Source: Asanoa siamensis (GTDB lineage Bacteria; Actinomycetota; Actinomycetes; Mycobacteriales; Micromonosporaceae). From it: a DNA stretch of 64,000 nt. Below are positions 54,431 through 63,983 of the stretch, piece by piece. The notes under the pieces are model-generated. The model did no database searches. It had not been told where the DNA came from and was given only the letters and a program-made list of their open reading frames with translations. Position 1 is the first letter of the stretch; each line of letters opens with the position of its first letter. The stretch spans positions 1 to 64,000 of the forward strand of contig NZ_BONE01000010.1 in assembly GCF_016862555.1 (NCBI RefSeq). Reading direction: 5' to 3'. The position numbers were made by a program, and so were the translations under genes.

Positions 54431-55264
54431 GTGTCCGATGACGAGGCCCTCGTACGCCAACGGTTGGCGCGGCTGAACGCCGAGCCGAACCCCGCCGACC
54501 CCTACACGGCGCTGACCCGTCCTCTGCGGTCGCCGTTCGAAGGACTCGACGACCCGGCGACGTTCGCGACGACGTTCCCGCGCGCGGAGACGCCCGCGCC
54601 ACGGGCCGACCCACTGCCGGCCGAGGACCTAGCTCCGGAGCCCGAACGCCTACTGGGCGGCCCGGGTCCGTTCGACCCCGGCCGGCGCGGCGTCAAGGCG
54701 CTCGCGGTCGTCGCGGCCGTGGTGGTGCTGGTCGCGGCCTTCTTCGCCTACCGGGCCCGGCCCAAGGTGGAGCCGGTCGCGCCGGTCTCCGCGCCAACCG
54801 CCGCAGACGTCGGCGCGCCGCCGACCAGCGGTTCGGCCGAGATCGTGGTCGCCGTGGCGGGCAAGGTCAAGAAACCGGGTCTGGTACGCCTCCCCGCCGG
54901 CGCCAGGCTGGCCGACGCGGTGGAAGCGGCCGGCGGCACCCTGCCCGGCACGGACCTGACCTCGGTCAACCTCGCCCGCCGCCTCACCGACGGCGAGCTG
55001 GTGCTGGTCGCCGTCACGCCGCCGCCCGGCGCGCCGGCCGAAGCCTCAGCGGGCCCGAACCAACAACCCGGCGGCAAGCTCAACCTCAACACTGCGACGC
55101 TCGCCGAGCTCGACGGCCTGCCCGGCGTCGGACCGGTCCTCGCGCAACGCATCCTCGACCACCGCACAGCCAAGGGAGGCTTCAAATCGGTCGGCGATCT
55201 CCGCAACGTCGACGGCATCGGGGCCAGCCGCTACGAGGACCTTAAAGAGCTGGTGACGGTATGA
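54431..55264 (+). CDS. comEA: ComEA family DNA-binding protein
   Basis: 277 residues. A cytoplasmic N-terminal region, one TM helix at about 81-100, an SLBB domain (VAVAGKVKKPGLVRLPAGARLADAVEAAGG) and a C-terminal pair of helix-hairpin-helix motifs (LNLNTATLAELDGLPGVGPVLAQRILDHR, FKSVGDLRNVDGIG). Surface receptor for double-stranded DNA in uptake; followed by comEC. Confidence 0.95.
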   Translation: MSDDEALVRQRLARLNAEPNPADPYTALTRPLRSPFEGLDDPATFATTFPRAETPAPRADPLPAEDLAPEPERLLGGPGPFDPGRRGVKALAVVAAVVVLVAAFFAYRARPKVEPVAPVSAPTAADVGAPPTSGSAEIVVAVAGKVKKPGLVRLPAGARLADAVEAAGGTLPGTDLTSVNLARRLTDGELVLVAVTPPPGAPAEASAGPNQQPGGKLNLNTATLAELDGLPGVGPVLAQRILDHRTAKGGFKSVGDLRNVDGIGASRYEDLKELVTV

Positions 55265-55346
55265 GCGCCAGCAACGGGCCTCGCCACCGTGGCCGCACAC
55301 GCGCTTGGGTGGCTGCCCTGGTCGGCTGGCGAGAGTTGGTGGCGCC

Positions 55347-58319
55347 GTGACGACCGAAGAGTCGGCGGGGCGGTCGGGCGCTGCTGACGGGCAGGATCGT
55401 CCGCCGCCGGACCTGCGCTTGGCGGGCATGGCCTTGGGCACCTGGCTCAGCGCGCTGGCGGCGCTGTACGTGAGCGCGCGCACCGGCGCGTTGGTGGCGG
55501 CGGGAGCAGCCGTGCTGACCGTCCTGTTGCTGATGCTGGCTGGCCGTGCAGGTCTACGGGAGGCCCTCGGGTTTCGCTGGGTGCAGCGTCCGCCCCGATT
55601 CCGATCGGGCGAGGCAGGACCGTCCGGGTTGGCCCTGCGAGCAAAGGCGGTGCGATCGCATGCGGCTCGCTCAGTCCGCAGGCTCAGCGGTCGGCGCAGC
55701 ACCCCACCGCAGGCGGCGGACGTTGCACCGTGGCTGCGGGACACCCAAGGGCTGGGCCACGTCCCACGGGCGCTCGGGGGCGATGCGCCGGGGCTTGGTG
55801 ACGTGCCACGAGGACCGCGCAACGTCCCACGGGGGTTTGGAGGCGACGCGCGGGGGCTTGGTGACGTGCCACGAGGACCGCGCAACGTCCTACGCGCGCT
55901 CGGAGGCGACGCGCGGCGGCTTGGCAACGTGCTACGAGGACCGCATAACGTCCCGCAGGCGCCAGGCGACGGACGGGTCCTGGGTGACGTGCCACGAGGG
56001 CCGCACAACGCACGGCCGCTAGGCGTCGCACCCGAGCTGCGTGACGTGCGACGAGGGCTGCGCGACGTCCCCCGGGGCCCGCGGCACAACCTTAGGGCCG
56101 CGTCCCACAACATTCTCCGGAGCCCGCGCAACGTCCTGCGGAGTCAGGTGGCGCGACGTGTCGCGGTCGCGGTCCTGCTGGGGGCCGTGTGCGGTGCCGG
56201 CGCGACAGCTGCCCGCGTCGCGGTGCGGGACGCTCCGGCGGTCGCGGCCCTCGCCGACGTGCGGGAGTCCGTGGTGGCCGAGATGGTCGTCCGCGACGAT
56301 CCACGGCTTGTCGGGGCGGCGAGCCGGCCGATGTACGCCGTGGCCGCCGACCTCCGCTGGCTCCGGCCGGTCGACGCCGACCAGCGCCGGATCGACGTGC
56401 GCGCCCGCGTTCTCGTGCTGGCCACCCATCCGGCTTGGGGAGCGCCGCTGCCGGGCCAACGGGTACGCGTCGAGGGAAGGCTGGCCCGCCCGCGCGGCGG
56501 TGACCTGACCGCCGCGGTGGTCTCCTCCTCGGCAGCGCCCGAGCCGGTGGGCCGACCGTCGTGGGCGCAGCGGGCCGCCGGGGCACTTCGGGCGGGGCTA
56601 CAGCGCGCCTGCATGACGCTGCCGCCCGAGGCCGGTGGTCTGCTGCCCGGTCTCGTCCTCGGTGACACCAGCCGGCTCGATCCAGCGGTCGCCGACGACT
56701 TCAAGACGACGGGCCTCACGCACCTGACGGCCGTGTCGGGCGCGAACGTCGCGATCGTGATCGGTTTCGTATTGCTCGTCACGCGGTGGTGCCGGGCCGG
56801 GCGGTGGGCGTCCGCGATCCTCTGTGGAGTGGCGCTGGTCGGCTTCGTGATCCTGGTGCGGCCCTCGCCGAGCGTGGTGCGGGCCGCCACGATGGGGGCG
56901 ATCGGGCTGCTGGCCCTGGCCAGTGGGCGGTCCCGGGCGGCCGTGCCCGCGCTGGCGGCCGCGATCGTCGTGCTGGTGGTCGTCGACCCGGAGTTGGCGG
57001 GCGATGCCGGGTTCGCGCTGTCGGTCCTGGCGACCGGTGGGCTGCTGCTGCTCGCACCGAAGATCCGCGACTGGCTGCGCCGCCGGCGCGTGCCACCTGG
57101 CCTCGCGGAGGCGCTCGCCATCCCCGTGGCCGCGCAGGTGACCTGTGGTCCCGTCGTGGCGGCCCTGTCCGGGGCGGTGAGCTTCGTGTCGATCCCGGCC
57201 AACCTGCTCGCCGCGCCCGCCGTGGCTCCGGCGACCGTCGTCGGCGTCTTCGCCACGATCACCTCGGCGGCATGGCCGGCCGGCGGTGAGTTCCTGGCCT
57301 GGGTCGCGCACTGGCCGGCCCGCTGGCTCGTGCTGATCGCCCGCCACGGCGCCGCGACGCCGATGGGCAGCCTTCCCTGGCCCGGCGGTGTCGGTGGTGG
57401 CCTCCTGCTCGGGGCGCTCACCGTGGCCGTCCTGATCGCCATGCGCCGCCGGTTGGCCCGCCGGCTGATCGCTGTCGTGGCGGCCGCCTCGGTGGTGGGT
57501 GCGCTGCCGGTACGCGTGCTCACCAGCACCTGGCCGCCGCCCGGTTGGGTGGTCGTGGCGTGCGACGTCGGTCAGGGCGACATGACGGTGCTACCGGCCG
57601 GCGGGGCGGCGGCGATCGTCGTAGACGCCGGCCCGGATCCCGCGGCGGCCGACGGCTGCCTGGACAGGCTCGGCGTACGCACCGTGCGGTTGTTCGTCGT
57701 CAGCCACTTCCACGCCGACCACGTGGGCGGTGTGGCGGGCGTCGGCCGCGGGCGGCGGATCGAAGCCGTCGTCACACCGCGGCACGCGGAACCCGCCAGC
57801 GGCCGGGACCAGGTCGCCGCCGTGGCGACGGAGGCGGGCGCGACGATGACGCCCGTCGGCGTGGGGTGGCGGCCGTCCCCAGCGACGGCGGACCTCGTCG
57901 CCTTGGGGCCGCCGGTCGAGATGTCGGGAACACGGTCCGATCCCAACAACAACTCCCTCGTTCTCCGGGCGACCATCGGCGGGGTGGGCGTCATGCTTCC
58001 CGGCGACGCCGAAGAGGAGGAGCAGCGGGCGATCGTCGACCACTACGGCACCGCCGCGTTGGGGGCACAGGTGCTGAAGGTGGCCCACCACGGGTCCGCC
58101 TACCAGGAGACGGCGTTCCTCGACGCCATCGACCCGGCGGTCGCCCTCGTGTCGGTCGGGGTCGATAACGATTACGGGCATCCGAACCCCGCGTTGATCG
58201 CCCGGTTGAGCCGTGACGGAGCCCGCGTAATGCGTACCGATCTCGGTGGTGACCTGGCCGTAGTGCGGAGAGGGGGTGGTCTCGCGGTCGTGGCATCGGG
58301 GCCGGTCCGCAGAGCGTGA
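55347..58319 (+). CDS. comEC: ComEC/Rec2 DNA-uptake channel with internal Arg/Gly-rich repeats
   Basis: 990 residues, longer than usual (about 750-850). Two N-terminal TM helices, then an unusual region (about residues 115-270) of 21-residue RGPRNVPRALGGDAR-like repeats, then the OB-like domain, the competence TM domain (GDTSRLDPAVADDFKTTGLTHLTAVSGANVAIV), and a C-terminal metallo-beta-lactamase domain (CDVGQGDM, SHFHADHVGG, LPGDAEEEE, KVAHHGS) thought to degrade one DNA strand during uptake. Start GTG 55347; the repeat region replaces a normally short loop. Frame is intact. Confidence 0.9.
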   Translation: MTTEESAGRSGAADGQDRPPPDLRLAGMALGTWLSALAALYVSARTGALVAAGAAVLTVLLLMLAGRAGLREALGFRWVQRPPRFRSGEAGPSGLALRAKAVRSHAARSVRRLSGRRSTPPQAADVAPWLRDTQGLGHVPRALGGDAPGLGDVPRGPRNVPRGFGGDARGLGDVPRGPRNVLRALGGDARRLGNVLRGPHNVPQAPGDGRVLGDVPRGPHNARPLGVAPELRDVRRGLRDVPRGPRHNLRAASHNILRSPRNVLRSQVARRVAVAVLLGAVCGAGATAARVAVRDAPAVAALADVRESVVAEMVVRDDPRLVGAASRPMYAVAADLRWLRPVDADQRRIDVRARVLVLATHPAWGAPLPGQRVRVEGRLARPRGGDLTAAVVSSSAAPEPVGRPSWAQRAAGALRAGLQRACMTLPPEAGGLLPGLVLGDTSRLDPAVADDFKTTGLTHLTAVSGANVAIVIGFVLLVTRWCRAGRWASAILCGVALVGFVILVRPSPSVVRAATMGAIGLLALASGRSRAAVPALAAAIVVLVVVDPELAGDAGFALSVLATGGLLLLAPKIRDWLRRRRVPPGLAEALAIPVAAQVTCGPVVAALSGAVSFVSIPANLLAAPAVAPATVVGVFATITSAAWPAGGEFLAWVAHWPARWLVLIARHGAATPMGSLPWPGGVGGGLLLGALTVAVLIAMRRRLARRLIAVVAAASVVGALPVRVLTSTWPPPGWVVVACDVGQGDMTVLPAGGAAAIVVDAGPDPAAADGCLDRLGVRTVRLFVVSHFHADHVGGVAGVGRGRRIEAVVTPRHAEPASGRDQVAAVATEAGATMTPVGVGWRPSPATADLVALGPPVEMSGTRSDPNNNSLVLRATIGGVGVMLPGDAEEEEQRAIVDHYGTAALGAQVLKVAHHGSAYQETAFLDAIDPAVALVSVGVDNDYGHPNPALIARLSRDGARVMRTDLGGDLAVVRRGGGLAVVASGPVRRA
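55752..55982 (+). repeat. 63-bp tandem repeats inside comEC
   Basis: Near-identical units begin at 55794, 55857 and 55920 (each opening CTTGG), with a partial unit before and degenerate units continuing to about 56150. Period 63 bp keeps the frame and encodes LGDVPRGPRNVxRALGGDARG-like units. Confidence 0.85.
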
Positions 58320-58321
58320 TA

Positions 58322-58415
58322 ATCCCGTGCACGGGATGATCAGCGCATAGACGGACAGGTGCTGACGGACAGCAATTTGTCGCGATTTGCGGTTGATGAG
58401 TGATCGACTACTCAT
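58322..58415. promoter_or_regulatory. Two palindromes upstream of holA
   Basis: ATCCCGTGCACGGGAT (58322-58337) is a perfect 16-bp palindrome 3 bp after comEC; ATGAGT (58396-58401) with ACTCAT (58410-58415) forms a second. The intervening sequence is AT-rich for this genome. Probably operator or promoter region of holA; regulator unknown. Confidence 0.45.
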
Positions 58416-58463
58416 TTGGGTGAGGACGTTCGGTCGGTCAGGGGCGCATGCGAGTATGGCCCG

Positions 58464-59564
58464 GTGACCGGCGGCCTCTCCTCAATTCAACTCGTGCTCG
58501 GCGACGAGGAACTGCTGGTGGCGCGTGCCGTCGACAAGGCCGTCGCGGCGGCCAAGGAGGCGGACGCGGCTACCGACGTGCGGCAGTACGACGCCAACGC
58601 GTTGGCCGCCGGTGAGCTGGCCGAGATGGTCAGCCCCTCGCTGTTCGGCGGTCGTCGCCTGATCGTCGTGCGCGGCGGTCAGGACGCCCGCAAGGACGTG
58701 GTGACCGCGCTGCTGGATTATGCGAAGCACCCGGACCCGGACGTCACGCTGATCGTCACGCACACGGGTGGCGGCCGGGCCAAGGCGCTCGCCGACGGGC
58801 TCCGCACGGCCGGTGCCGAGGTCGTGACCGCCGCGAAGCTCAAGTCGCACCGCGACCGGGTGGCGTTCGTGCGCGAGGAGCTTCGCCGTGGCAGCACGCG
58901 CGGCTCCGAGGAAGCGGCGGAGGCGTTGCTGGCCGCCGTCGGCAACGACCTGCGCGAGCTCGCGGCCGCCTGCTCGCAGTTGCTAGCCGACGTCGAGGGC
59001 CGGATCGATGCCGCGACGGTGGCCCGCTACTACCGCGGGCGGGCCGAGGTCAGCGGCTTCACGGTGGCCGACGCCGCGATGGTCGGCGACGTGCCCGGGG
59101 CGCTGGAGGCGCTGCGGTGGGCGCTGCACGTCGGCGTCGACCCGGTGCCGATCGCCGACGCGATCGCTGACGGCGTCCGCACAGTCGCTCGGGTGGCCTC
59201 GGCCGGGCGCGGCAACGCGTACCAGATGGCGAGCTCCCTCGGCATGCCGGCGTGGAAAATCGAGCGCGCTCAGCGGCAGGCCCGCGGGTGGAGTCCGGAG
59301 GGCCTCGTCGCCGCGATGCGCGCCGCCGCCGACTGCAACGCCGAGGTCAAGGGTGGCGCCGACGACCGGGGGTACGCGTTGGAGCGCGTCGTCTTCGCGG
59401 TCGCCGCCGCCCGCAACGGTGACTCCGGCCGAAGTGGACAGGGCGGCCCGGGACGCACGGACGGCGACGGCACCGGCCGGCCGACCGACGCGCGTGCCGC
59501 TGCCCGCGCCGCGGCCGCCGGCCGGGGCGCGACCGGCACCCGTCGCCCAGGCGGCAGCCGATGA
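58464..59564 (+). CDS. holA: DNA polymerase III subunit delta
   Basis: 366 residues from GTG 58464. IQLVLGDEELLVARAVDKAVA, SLFGGRRLIVVRGG, and YYRGRAEVSGFTVADAAMVGDVPGALEALRWAL are family signatures. Clamp-loader subunit that opens the beta clamp. C-terminal about 45 residues are a Gly/Arg/Thr-rich tail. Confidence 0.93.
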   Translation: MTGGLSSIQLVLGDEELLVARAVDKAVAAAKEADAATDVRQYDANALAAGELAEMVSPSLFGGRRLIVVRGGQDARKDVVTALLDYAKHPDPDVTLIVTHTGGGRAKALADGLRTAGAEVVTAAKLKSHRDRVAFVREELRRGSTRGSEEAAEALLAAVGNDLRELAAACSQLLADVEGRIDAATVARYYRGRAEVSGFTVADAAMVGDVPGALEALRWALHVGVDPVPIADAIADGVRTVARVASAGRGNAYQMASSLGMPAWKIERAQRQARGWSPEGLVAAMRAAADCNAEVKGGADDRGYALERVVFAVAAARNGDSGRSGQGGPGRTDGDGTGRPTDARAAARAAAAGRGATGTRRPGGSR

Positions 59565-60523
59565 CGGCGCGACGACTGACGGCACAACTCGTTCCGGGCG
59601 GCGAGTGGAGCGGACGCCCGTTCTACGCGCGCGCCTTACGCCTCCGGCACGTCAACCCGAGCTCGACGGTGTGCTTCGTCTTCCTGGAGGGCGCCACCGC
59701 CTTCGCGATCATCCTGGCGCTGGCCGAGCTGATCCCGGCGTGGGGCATCGTGCTGTTGCCGATCTGCATCGCGGCCATGGTCAAGATCAACGATGTGGTG
59801 GCCGGAGCCGCGGTCCGCGCGGCGGCGACGCGCACCGGCGGCGCCCGGCGACCGCTACGTCCCTTCCGCACGATCGGCCGCGCCGCGGTCCCGGGCGGGG
59901 CGGCCGCTGCCGACAAGGTAGGCCGCGTCTACCGCTCGGCGCCCGTGGACACCGTGCCGGCAGGGCCGGCTGGGGCGGCGAAGGGCCCGGCCGGGACCGG
60001 CGGCCCCGCGCCGGCGGCGCGGGCTGGGGCCACGAAGAGATCGGTAGGGACCGCAGGCACCGCGACCGCGGGGTCGGTCGGTACCGCGAACGGTCTGGCC
60101 GAGACCGGCGCCACCGCGCCCACGGGGCCGGCTGGAGCCGCGAACGGCCTGGCCGGGAGCGCCTCCGCCGGGCGCGCCGCACTAGGTGGGGCGCCGGACG
60201 GCTTGGCCGGAACCGCCGACACCGCGGCCACGGGACCGGCTGGGGTTGGGAACGGCTTCTCCGGGACCGGCGGCACGGCCGCCGGCGACGAACTGTGTGA
60301 AGACGCCTTCGGCGACCCCGAAACCGACCCCCCGCAGCCCGGCGAGGGCCAACGCGGTGCGATCCCACAAGCCCGCCACGCCACCCAGGCGGCGGCGCTC
60401 AACGCGCCACCCGTCGACCTCCACGGCGGCCGCGGCGCGCGCACCCCGACGACCAGGCCGGCCGATGTGTTCGACACCCCGGCCCAACGCGCCCGTCACT
60501 CCGCGAACCGCCGCTACCGGTAG
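59561..60523 (+). CDS. Membrane protein with long low-complexity tail
   Basis: 320 residues, overlapping holA by 4 bp (ATGA). A basic N-terminus (FYARALRLRHVNPSS), two TM helices (about 38-57 and 60-78), then a long Ala/Gly/Thr/Pro tail with recurring TGPAGAANGLAG-like units (residues about 130-245) and a C-terminal DVFDTPAQRARHSANRRYR. The N-terminal part resembles a small actinobacterial membrane protein found next to holA. Function unknown. Confidence 0.75.
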   Translation: MTARRLTAQLVPGGEWSGRPFYARALRLRHVNPSSTVCFVFLEGATAFAIILALAELIPAWGIVLLPICIAAMVKINDVVAGAAVRAAATRTGGARRPLRPFRTIGRAAVPGGAAAADKVGRVYRSAPVDTVPAGPAGAAKGPAGTGGPAPAARAGATKRSVGTAGTATAGSVGTANGLAETGATAPTGPAGAANGLAGSASAGRAALGGAPDGLAGTADTAATGPAGVGNGFSGTGGTAAGDELCEDAFGDPETDPPQPGEGQRGAIPQARHATQAAALNAPPVDLHGGRGARTPTTRPADVFDTPAQRARHSANRRYR

Positions 60524-60781
60524 CGCCTGACGGCGTACCACCTCACGCGGACCACCAAGGGGACAGGTCCGTCCCGACCACGCTGAGCGCGATCGGGCCG
60601 CCTCCGGCGAGAGACAACGACCGCAGGGCGGAACGATGCCGGCGGCGGTGGCCGGCGGCCTGCTGACTGGCCGTGGCGGCGACGCCTGGGGGACCCCGTG
60701 ACGGCGACGTCTGGAGGGCCGTGGCGGCGACGGCGACGGTGGGGTGGGTGTTGTGGTGCCGCGGACCATGGCCGCCACCCA
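60524..60781. other. Intergenic region between convergent genes
   Basis: GC-rich, with short GGCGACG-type reiterations (about 60670-60740). No gene or clear terminator hairpin recognised. Confidence 0.4.
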
Positions 60782-61612
60782 TCAGCCCTTCAACGCCCCC
60801 GCCGCCAACCCACCCACCATCCGGCGTTGGACGATCAAGAAGAACACCAGCACCGGAATCGTCAGGATCGTCGACGCCGCCATCACCGGCCCCCACGCCG
60901 TGTCGTCGCGGCCGAAGAAGAACGTCATCGCCACCGGGAGCGTGTACCGCGTCTGGTCGTTGAGGAACGTCAGTGCGAAGATCAACTCGTTCCAGGCCAC
61001 GATGAACGAGAAGATGCTCGTCGCCGCCAGGCCCGGGGCCACCAGCGGCAGCAGGATCCGACGGAAGATCTGCGCCCGGCTCGCCCCGTCGATCGCCGCC
61101 GCTTCCTCCAGCTCCACCGGGACCGCCGCCACGAAACCGCGGAGCATCCAGACCGCGAACGGGAGTGAGAAACCCACGTACGTCAGCACCAGGCTCGCCA
61201 GCGTGTCGTACAGACCCAGCCGCTGGATCATCAGGAACAGCGGGATGACCAGGGCCTCCAGCGGGATCATCTGGACGACCAGGAGCATCACGAGGAACGA
61301 CGTACGCAGCCGGAAGCGGAAACGCGCCACCGCCGTCGCCGCCAGCAGCGCGACCAGGCCACTGACGAGAACCGTCGCCACCGCGACCAGGACGCTGTTG
61401 ACGAAGAAGTCGACGAAGGTCACGCCCGGGATCAGGTCGCCCGTCAGGATCGTGCGGTAGTGCGCGAACGTCGGGTCGCGGGGGAACGGCACCGGGCCGC
61501 CCGAGAAGATCTCCGGGGTCGACTTGAACGACGTCGACACCATCCAGACGACCGGGAAGACCGCGAACGCCGCGACCAGCAGGCCGATCAGGTTGAGCGC
61601 GGACCGCCTCAC
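60782..61612 (-). CDS. Sugar ABC transporter permease (MalG type)
   Basis: 276 residues from GTG 61612, which overlaps the previous stop by 4 bp. Six TM helices and the EAA loop VELEEAAAIDGASRAQIFRRILLPLVAP. Third gene of a binding-protein/MalF/MalG importer. No ATPase gene in the operon; a shared MsiK-type ATPase elsewhere is likely, as usual in actinobacteria. Confidence 0.92.
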   Translation of the reverse strand: MRRSALNLIGLLVAAFAVFPVVWMVSTSFKSTPEIFSGGPVPFPRDPTFAHYRTILTGDLIPGVTFVDFFVNSVLVAVATVLVSGLVALLAATAVARFRFRLRTSFLVMLLVVQMIPLEALVIPLFLMIQRLGLYDTLASLVLTYVGFSLPFAVWMLRGFVAAVPVELEEAAAIDGASRAQIFRRILLPLVAPGLAATSIFSFIVAWNELIFALTFLNDQTRYTLPVAMTFFFGRDDTAWGPVMAASTILTIPVLVFFLIVQRRMVGGLAAGALKG

Positions 61613-62595
61613 AGCTCCTCCTGCTTGAGCAGGGACCGCACGTAGAAGCCGGTCACGACCAACAGGATCACCGTCAGGACGACCGCGACCGTCGCGCCCA
61701 GGCCGTACTTCGGTGGCGGCGAGAACGCGGTCGCGTACGAGTAGATCGAAAGCATGAAGGTCGGCCTGTCCTGCGTGCCGCCGGCCAGCACGTACTGCTG
61801 CGTGAAGACCTTGAAGTCCCAGATCGTCGAGAGCACGACCAGGATCCCGAACACCGGCCGCAGCAGTGGGAACGTCACCGACCAGAACGACCGCCACGGG
61901 CCGGCGCCGTCGACCCGCGCGGCCTCCAGCAACTCACCCGGCAGGCTCTTCAAGCCCGCCAGCACCGACACCGCGATGAACGGGAAGGAGTGCCAGACGA
62001 CCACCAGCGTCAGGATCGCGAAGAACGACAAAGGCGAGTTGAACCACCCGTACCCGGTCCAGTCAGAACGCCCGAACAAGGAGGTCGACAACCCGTCCGG
62101 CAACGCGTTGAACAGCCACGTCACCAGCCCGTTGGTGTCGTCGAAGATCCACTTCCAGGTGATGGTCCCGGTCAGCGCGGGCGTCGCCCACGCCAACAGC
62201 ACGCAGCCACCCACGAAGGAAGCCATCCGTCGACCCAGCCGGTGCAGGAGCAACCCGACCAGAGTCCCCAACACCATCGTGAGGACGACGTTGGCCAGTG
62301 CGAACAGCACCGTGTTGCGCAACACCGTGTGGAAGAACGGATCCGAGAGGATCTCCCGGTAGTTCGCCAGCCCGGCGAACGGCCACGGCCGGTCGCCACG
62401 CACCTGGCGCACGCTGTCCAGGTCGTACAGCGACATCACCACGACCTGCCCGAGCGGCCACAGCAGCAGCGCCGCGATGACCACCAGGCAGGGGAGCAGC
62501 AACAGGTACGGGAGCCGGCCCGGCCCCCGCCGCCAGGCGCGGGCGGCGGGGGCGGGACGGGACGGCTTCAGCTCAGGGTCCGCGAGCGTCGTCAC
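61609..62595 (-). CDS. Sugar ABC transporter permease (MalF type)
   Basis: 328 residues from GTG 62595, overlapping the binding-protein stop by 4 bp. Basic N-terminus, six TM helices and the EAA loop GELLEAARVDGAGPWRSFWSVTFPLLRP. Second gene of the importer. Confidence 0.92.
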   Translation of the reverse strand: MTTLADPELKPSRPAPAARAWRRGPGRLPYLLLLPCLVVIAALLLWPLGQVVVMSLYDLDSVRQVRGDRPWPFAGLANYREILSDPFFHTVLRNTVLFALANVVLTMVLGTLVGLLLHRLGRRMASFVGGCVLLAWATPALTGTITWKWIFDDTNGLVTWLFNALPDGLSTSLFGRSDWTGYGWFNSPLSFFAILTLVVVWHSFPFIAVSVLAGLKSLPGELLEAARVDGAGPWRSFWSVTFPLLRPVFGILVVLSTIWDFKVFTQQYVLAGGTQDRPTFMLSIYSYATAFSPPPKYGLGATVAVVLTVILLVVTGFYVRSLLKQEEL

Positions 62596-63887
62596 TTGGC
62601 GTTGAGGATGCTCTCGATCTCGGCGGCCGCGTCGGTCGTCGCCTGGTCGACCGTCTTCTGGCCCTTCATGACCGAGCTGTTCATCGCCTGCGTCACCGTC
62701 TTGGTGCGGCTGACCTCGACCCACTTCGGCGTCATCGGCGTGAGCTTGGTGCTCTTCATGCTCGCCGCGAACGCCGCCATGATCTTGTCGTCGTTGTAGC
62801 CGCTGGAGACCAGGTCGGAGTACACCGGGAAGAACTTGAGGCTGTCGGCGTACTTCTTGTTGTTCTGCTTGTCGAGCAGCACCGTCATGTAGTCCCAGGC
62901 CACGTCCTTGGCCTTGCTGTCCTCCCAGATGGCGATGTCGGAGCCGCCGGCGAACGCGGGCGCCTCACCACCGGTCGGGCCGGGGACCGGGAACGTGCCC
63001 CAGACCTTGTCGAGGTTCGGGTCGGCCTGCAGCATCGCGGCCTGCTGCCAGCTGCCGGCGAACGCCATCGCCGCCTTGCCGGTGGCGAACTGCGTACGCG
63101 CGTCGATCTCGTTCCAGGCCGCCGCCGCCGGTGGCGCCACCTTGTGCACGGTCACGAGGTCGGTCCAGAACTTGACCGCCTGCCGCGACTCGGCCGACGT
63201 CAGACCGGACTTCCACGTGCCGCCGTCGTCCGTGGCGATCTCGCCGCCGGCACCCCAGAGGAACGAGTAGAACGGCAGCTCCGAGTTGCCCGGCACCGCG
63301 ATGCCGTACGTGCCCGGCTTCTTCGCCTGCACCGCCTTGGCCACCGTCACGAGCTCGTCCCAGGTCTTCGGCGGCTGCACGCCCGCCTCCTGGAACCAGT
63401 CGGTGCGGTAGTAGATCGCGCGGACGCCGGCGTACCAGGGGACGCCGTACTGCTTCCCGTCGAGCTGCGCGTTCTTCACCAGGTCGGGCAGGATGTCCTT
63501 GCCCGGTGCCCAGCCGGAGAGCCGCGACGTCAGGTCGGCCAGGGCCTCCTGTTGCGCCCAGCCCTGCGTCTCGGTGTTGCCCAGCTCGGTGACGTCGGGG
63601 CCCTCGCCGCCGGCGAGCGCCGCCTGGAACTTCTTGGGTGCCTCGAGCCAGGGGATGTACTGCACGACGACATCGGTGTTCGGATGCTTCTGCTTGAACT
63701 GCGCCTCGACACCGTCGAGGAACGAGTTCTGCGCGTCCCCGCCCTCACCCATCATCCAGACGGTGAGCTTGGCCGGGTCCGCCTGCTGCTCGTTGCCGCT
63801 ATCGTCATCGCTGCCACAGGCAGTGGCGAGCATCGCTGCCGCAAGGAAAATCGTGACAACCTGGAACGGTCTCCGCCTCGTCTTCAC
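62592..63887 (-). CDS. Sugar-binding lipoprotein of an ABC importer
   Basis: 431 residues, starting with GTG. Signal peptide with lipobox LATAC (Cys at about 24), then a solute-binding family 1 fold: KLTVWMMGEGGDAQNSFLDG, EGPDVTELGNTETQGWAQQEALADLTSRL, AMAFAGSWQQAAML. The VTELGNTET-type segment recalls the chitobiose/GlcNAc-binding proteins DasA/NgcE, but ligand assignment is inference. First gene of the importer operon. Confidence 0.92.
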   Translation of the reverse strand: MKTRRRPFQVVTIFLAAAMLATACGSDDDSGNEQQADPAKLTVWMMGEGGDAQNSFLDGVEAQFKQKHPNTDVVVQYIPWLEAPKKFQAALAGGEGPDVTELGNTETQGWAQQEALADLTSRLSGWAPGKDILPDLVKNAQLDGKQYGVPWYAGVRAIYYRTDWFQEAGVQPPKTWDELVTVAKAVQAKKPGTYGIAVPGNSELPFYSFLWGAGGEIATDDGGTWKSGLTSAESRQAVKFWTDLVTVHKVAPPAAAAWNEIDARTQFATGKAAMAFAGSWQQAAMLQADPNLDKVWGTFPVPGPTGGEAPAFAGGSDIAIWEDSKAKDVAWDYMTVLLDKQNNKKYADSLKFFPVYSDLVSSGYNDDKIMAAFAASMKSTKLTPMTPKWVEVSRTKTVTQAMNSSVMKGQKTVDQATTDAAAEIESILNAK

Positions 63888-63950
63888 GACGCATTCCCTT
63901 CCGCGATGGGGGTCAGGGTTGTAGGTAACCTTCTTCGCGGCACACTAGTA

Positions 63951-63983
63951 CGTAAATTTCTTTTACGACAGACCATCGATGGT
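63951..63983. promoter_or_regulatory. Palindromes upstream of the sugar importer
   Basis: CGTAAA (63951-63956) with TTTACG (63962-63967) and, 4 bp further, the perfect ACCATCGATGGT (63972-63983). About 65-95 bp upstream of the start; likely operator(s) of a sugar-responsive regulator. No DasR- or CebR-like consensus was recognised. Confidence 0.45.

Noticed and set aside
55752-56150. A CRISPR array
   Set aside because: The 63-bp units are contiguous coding repeats in frame, without unique spacers or cas genes.
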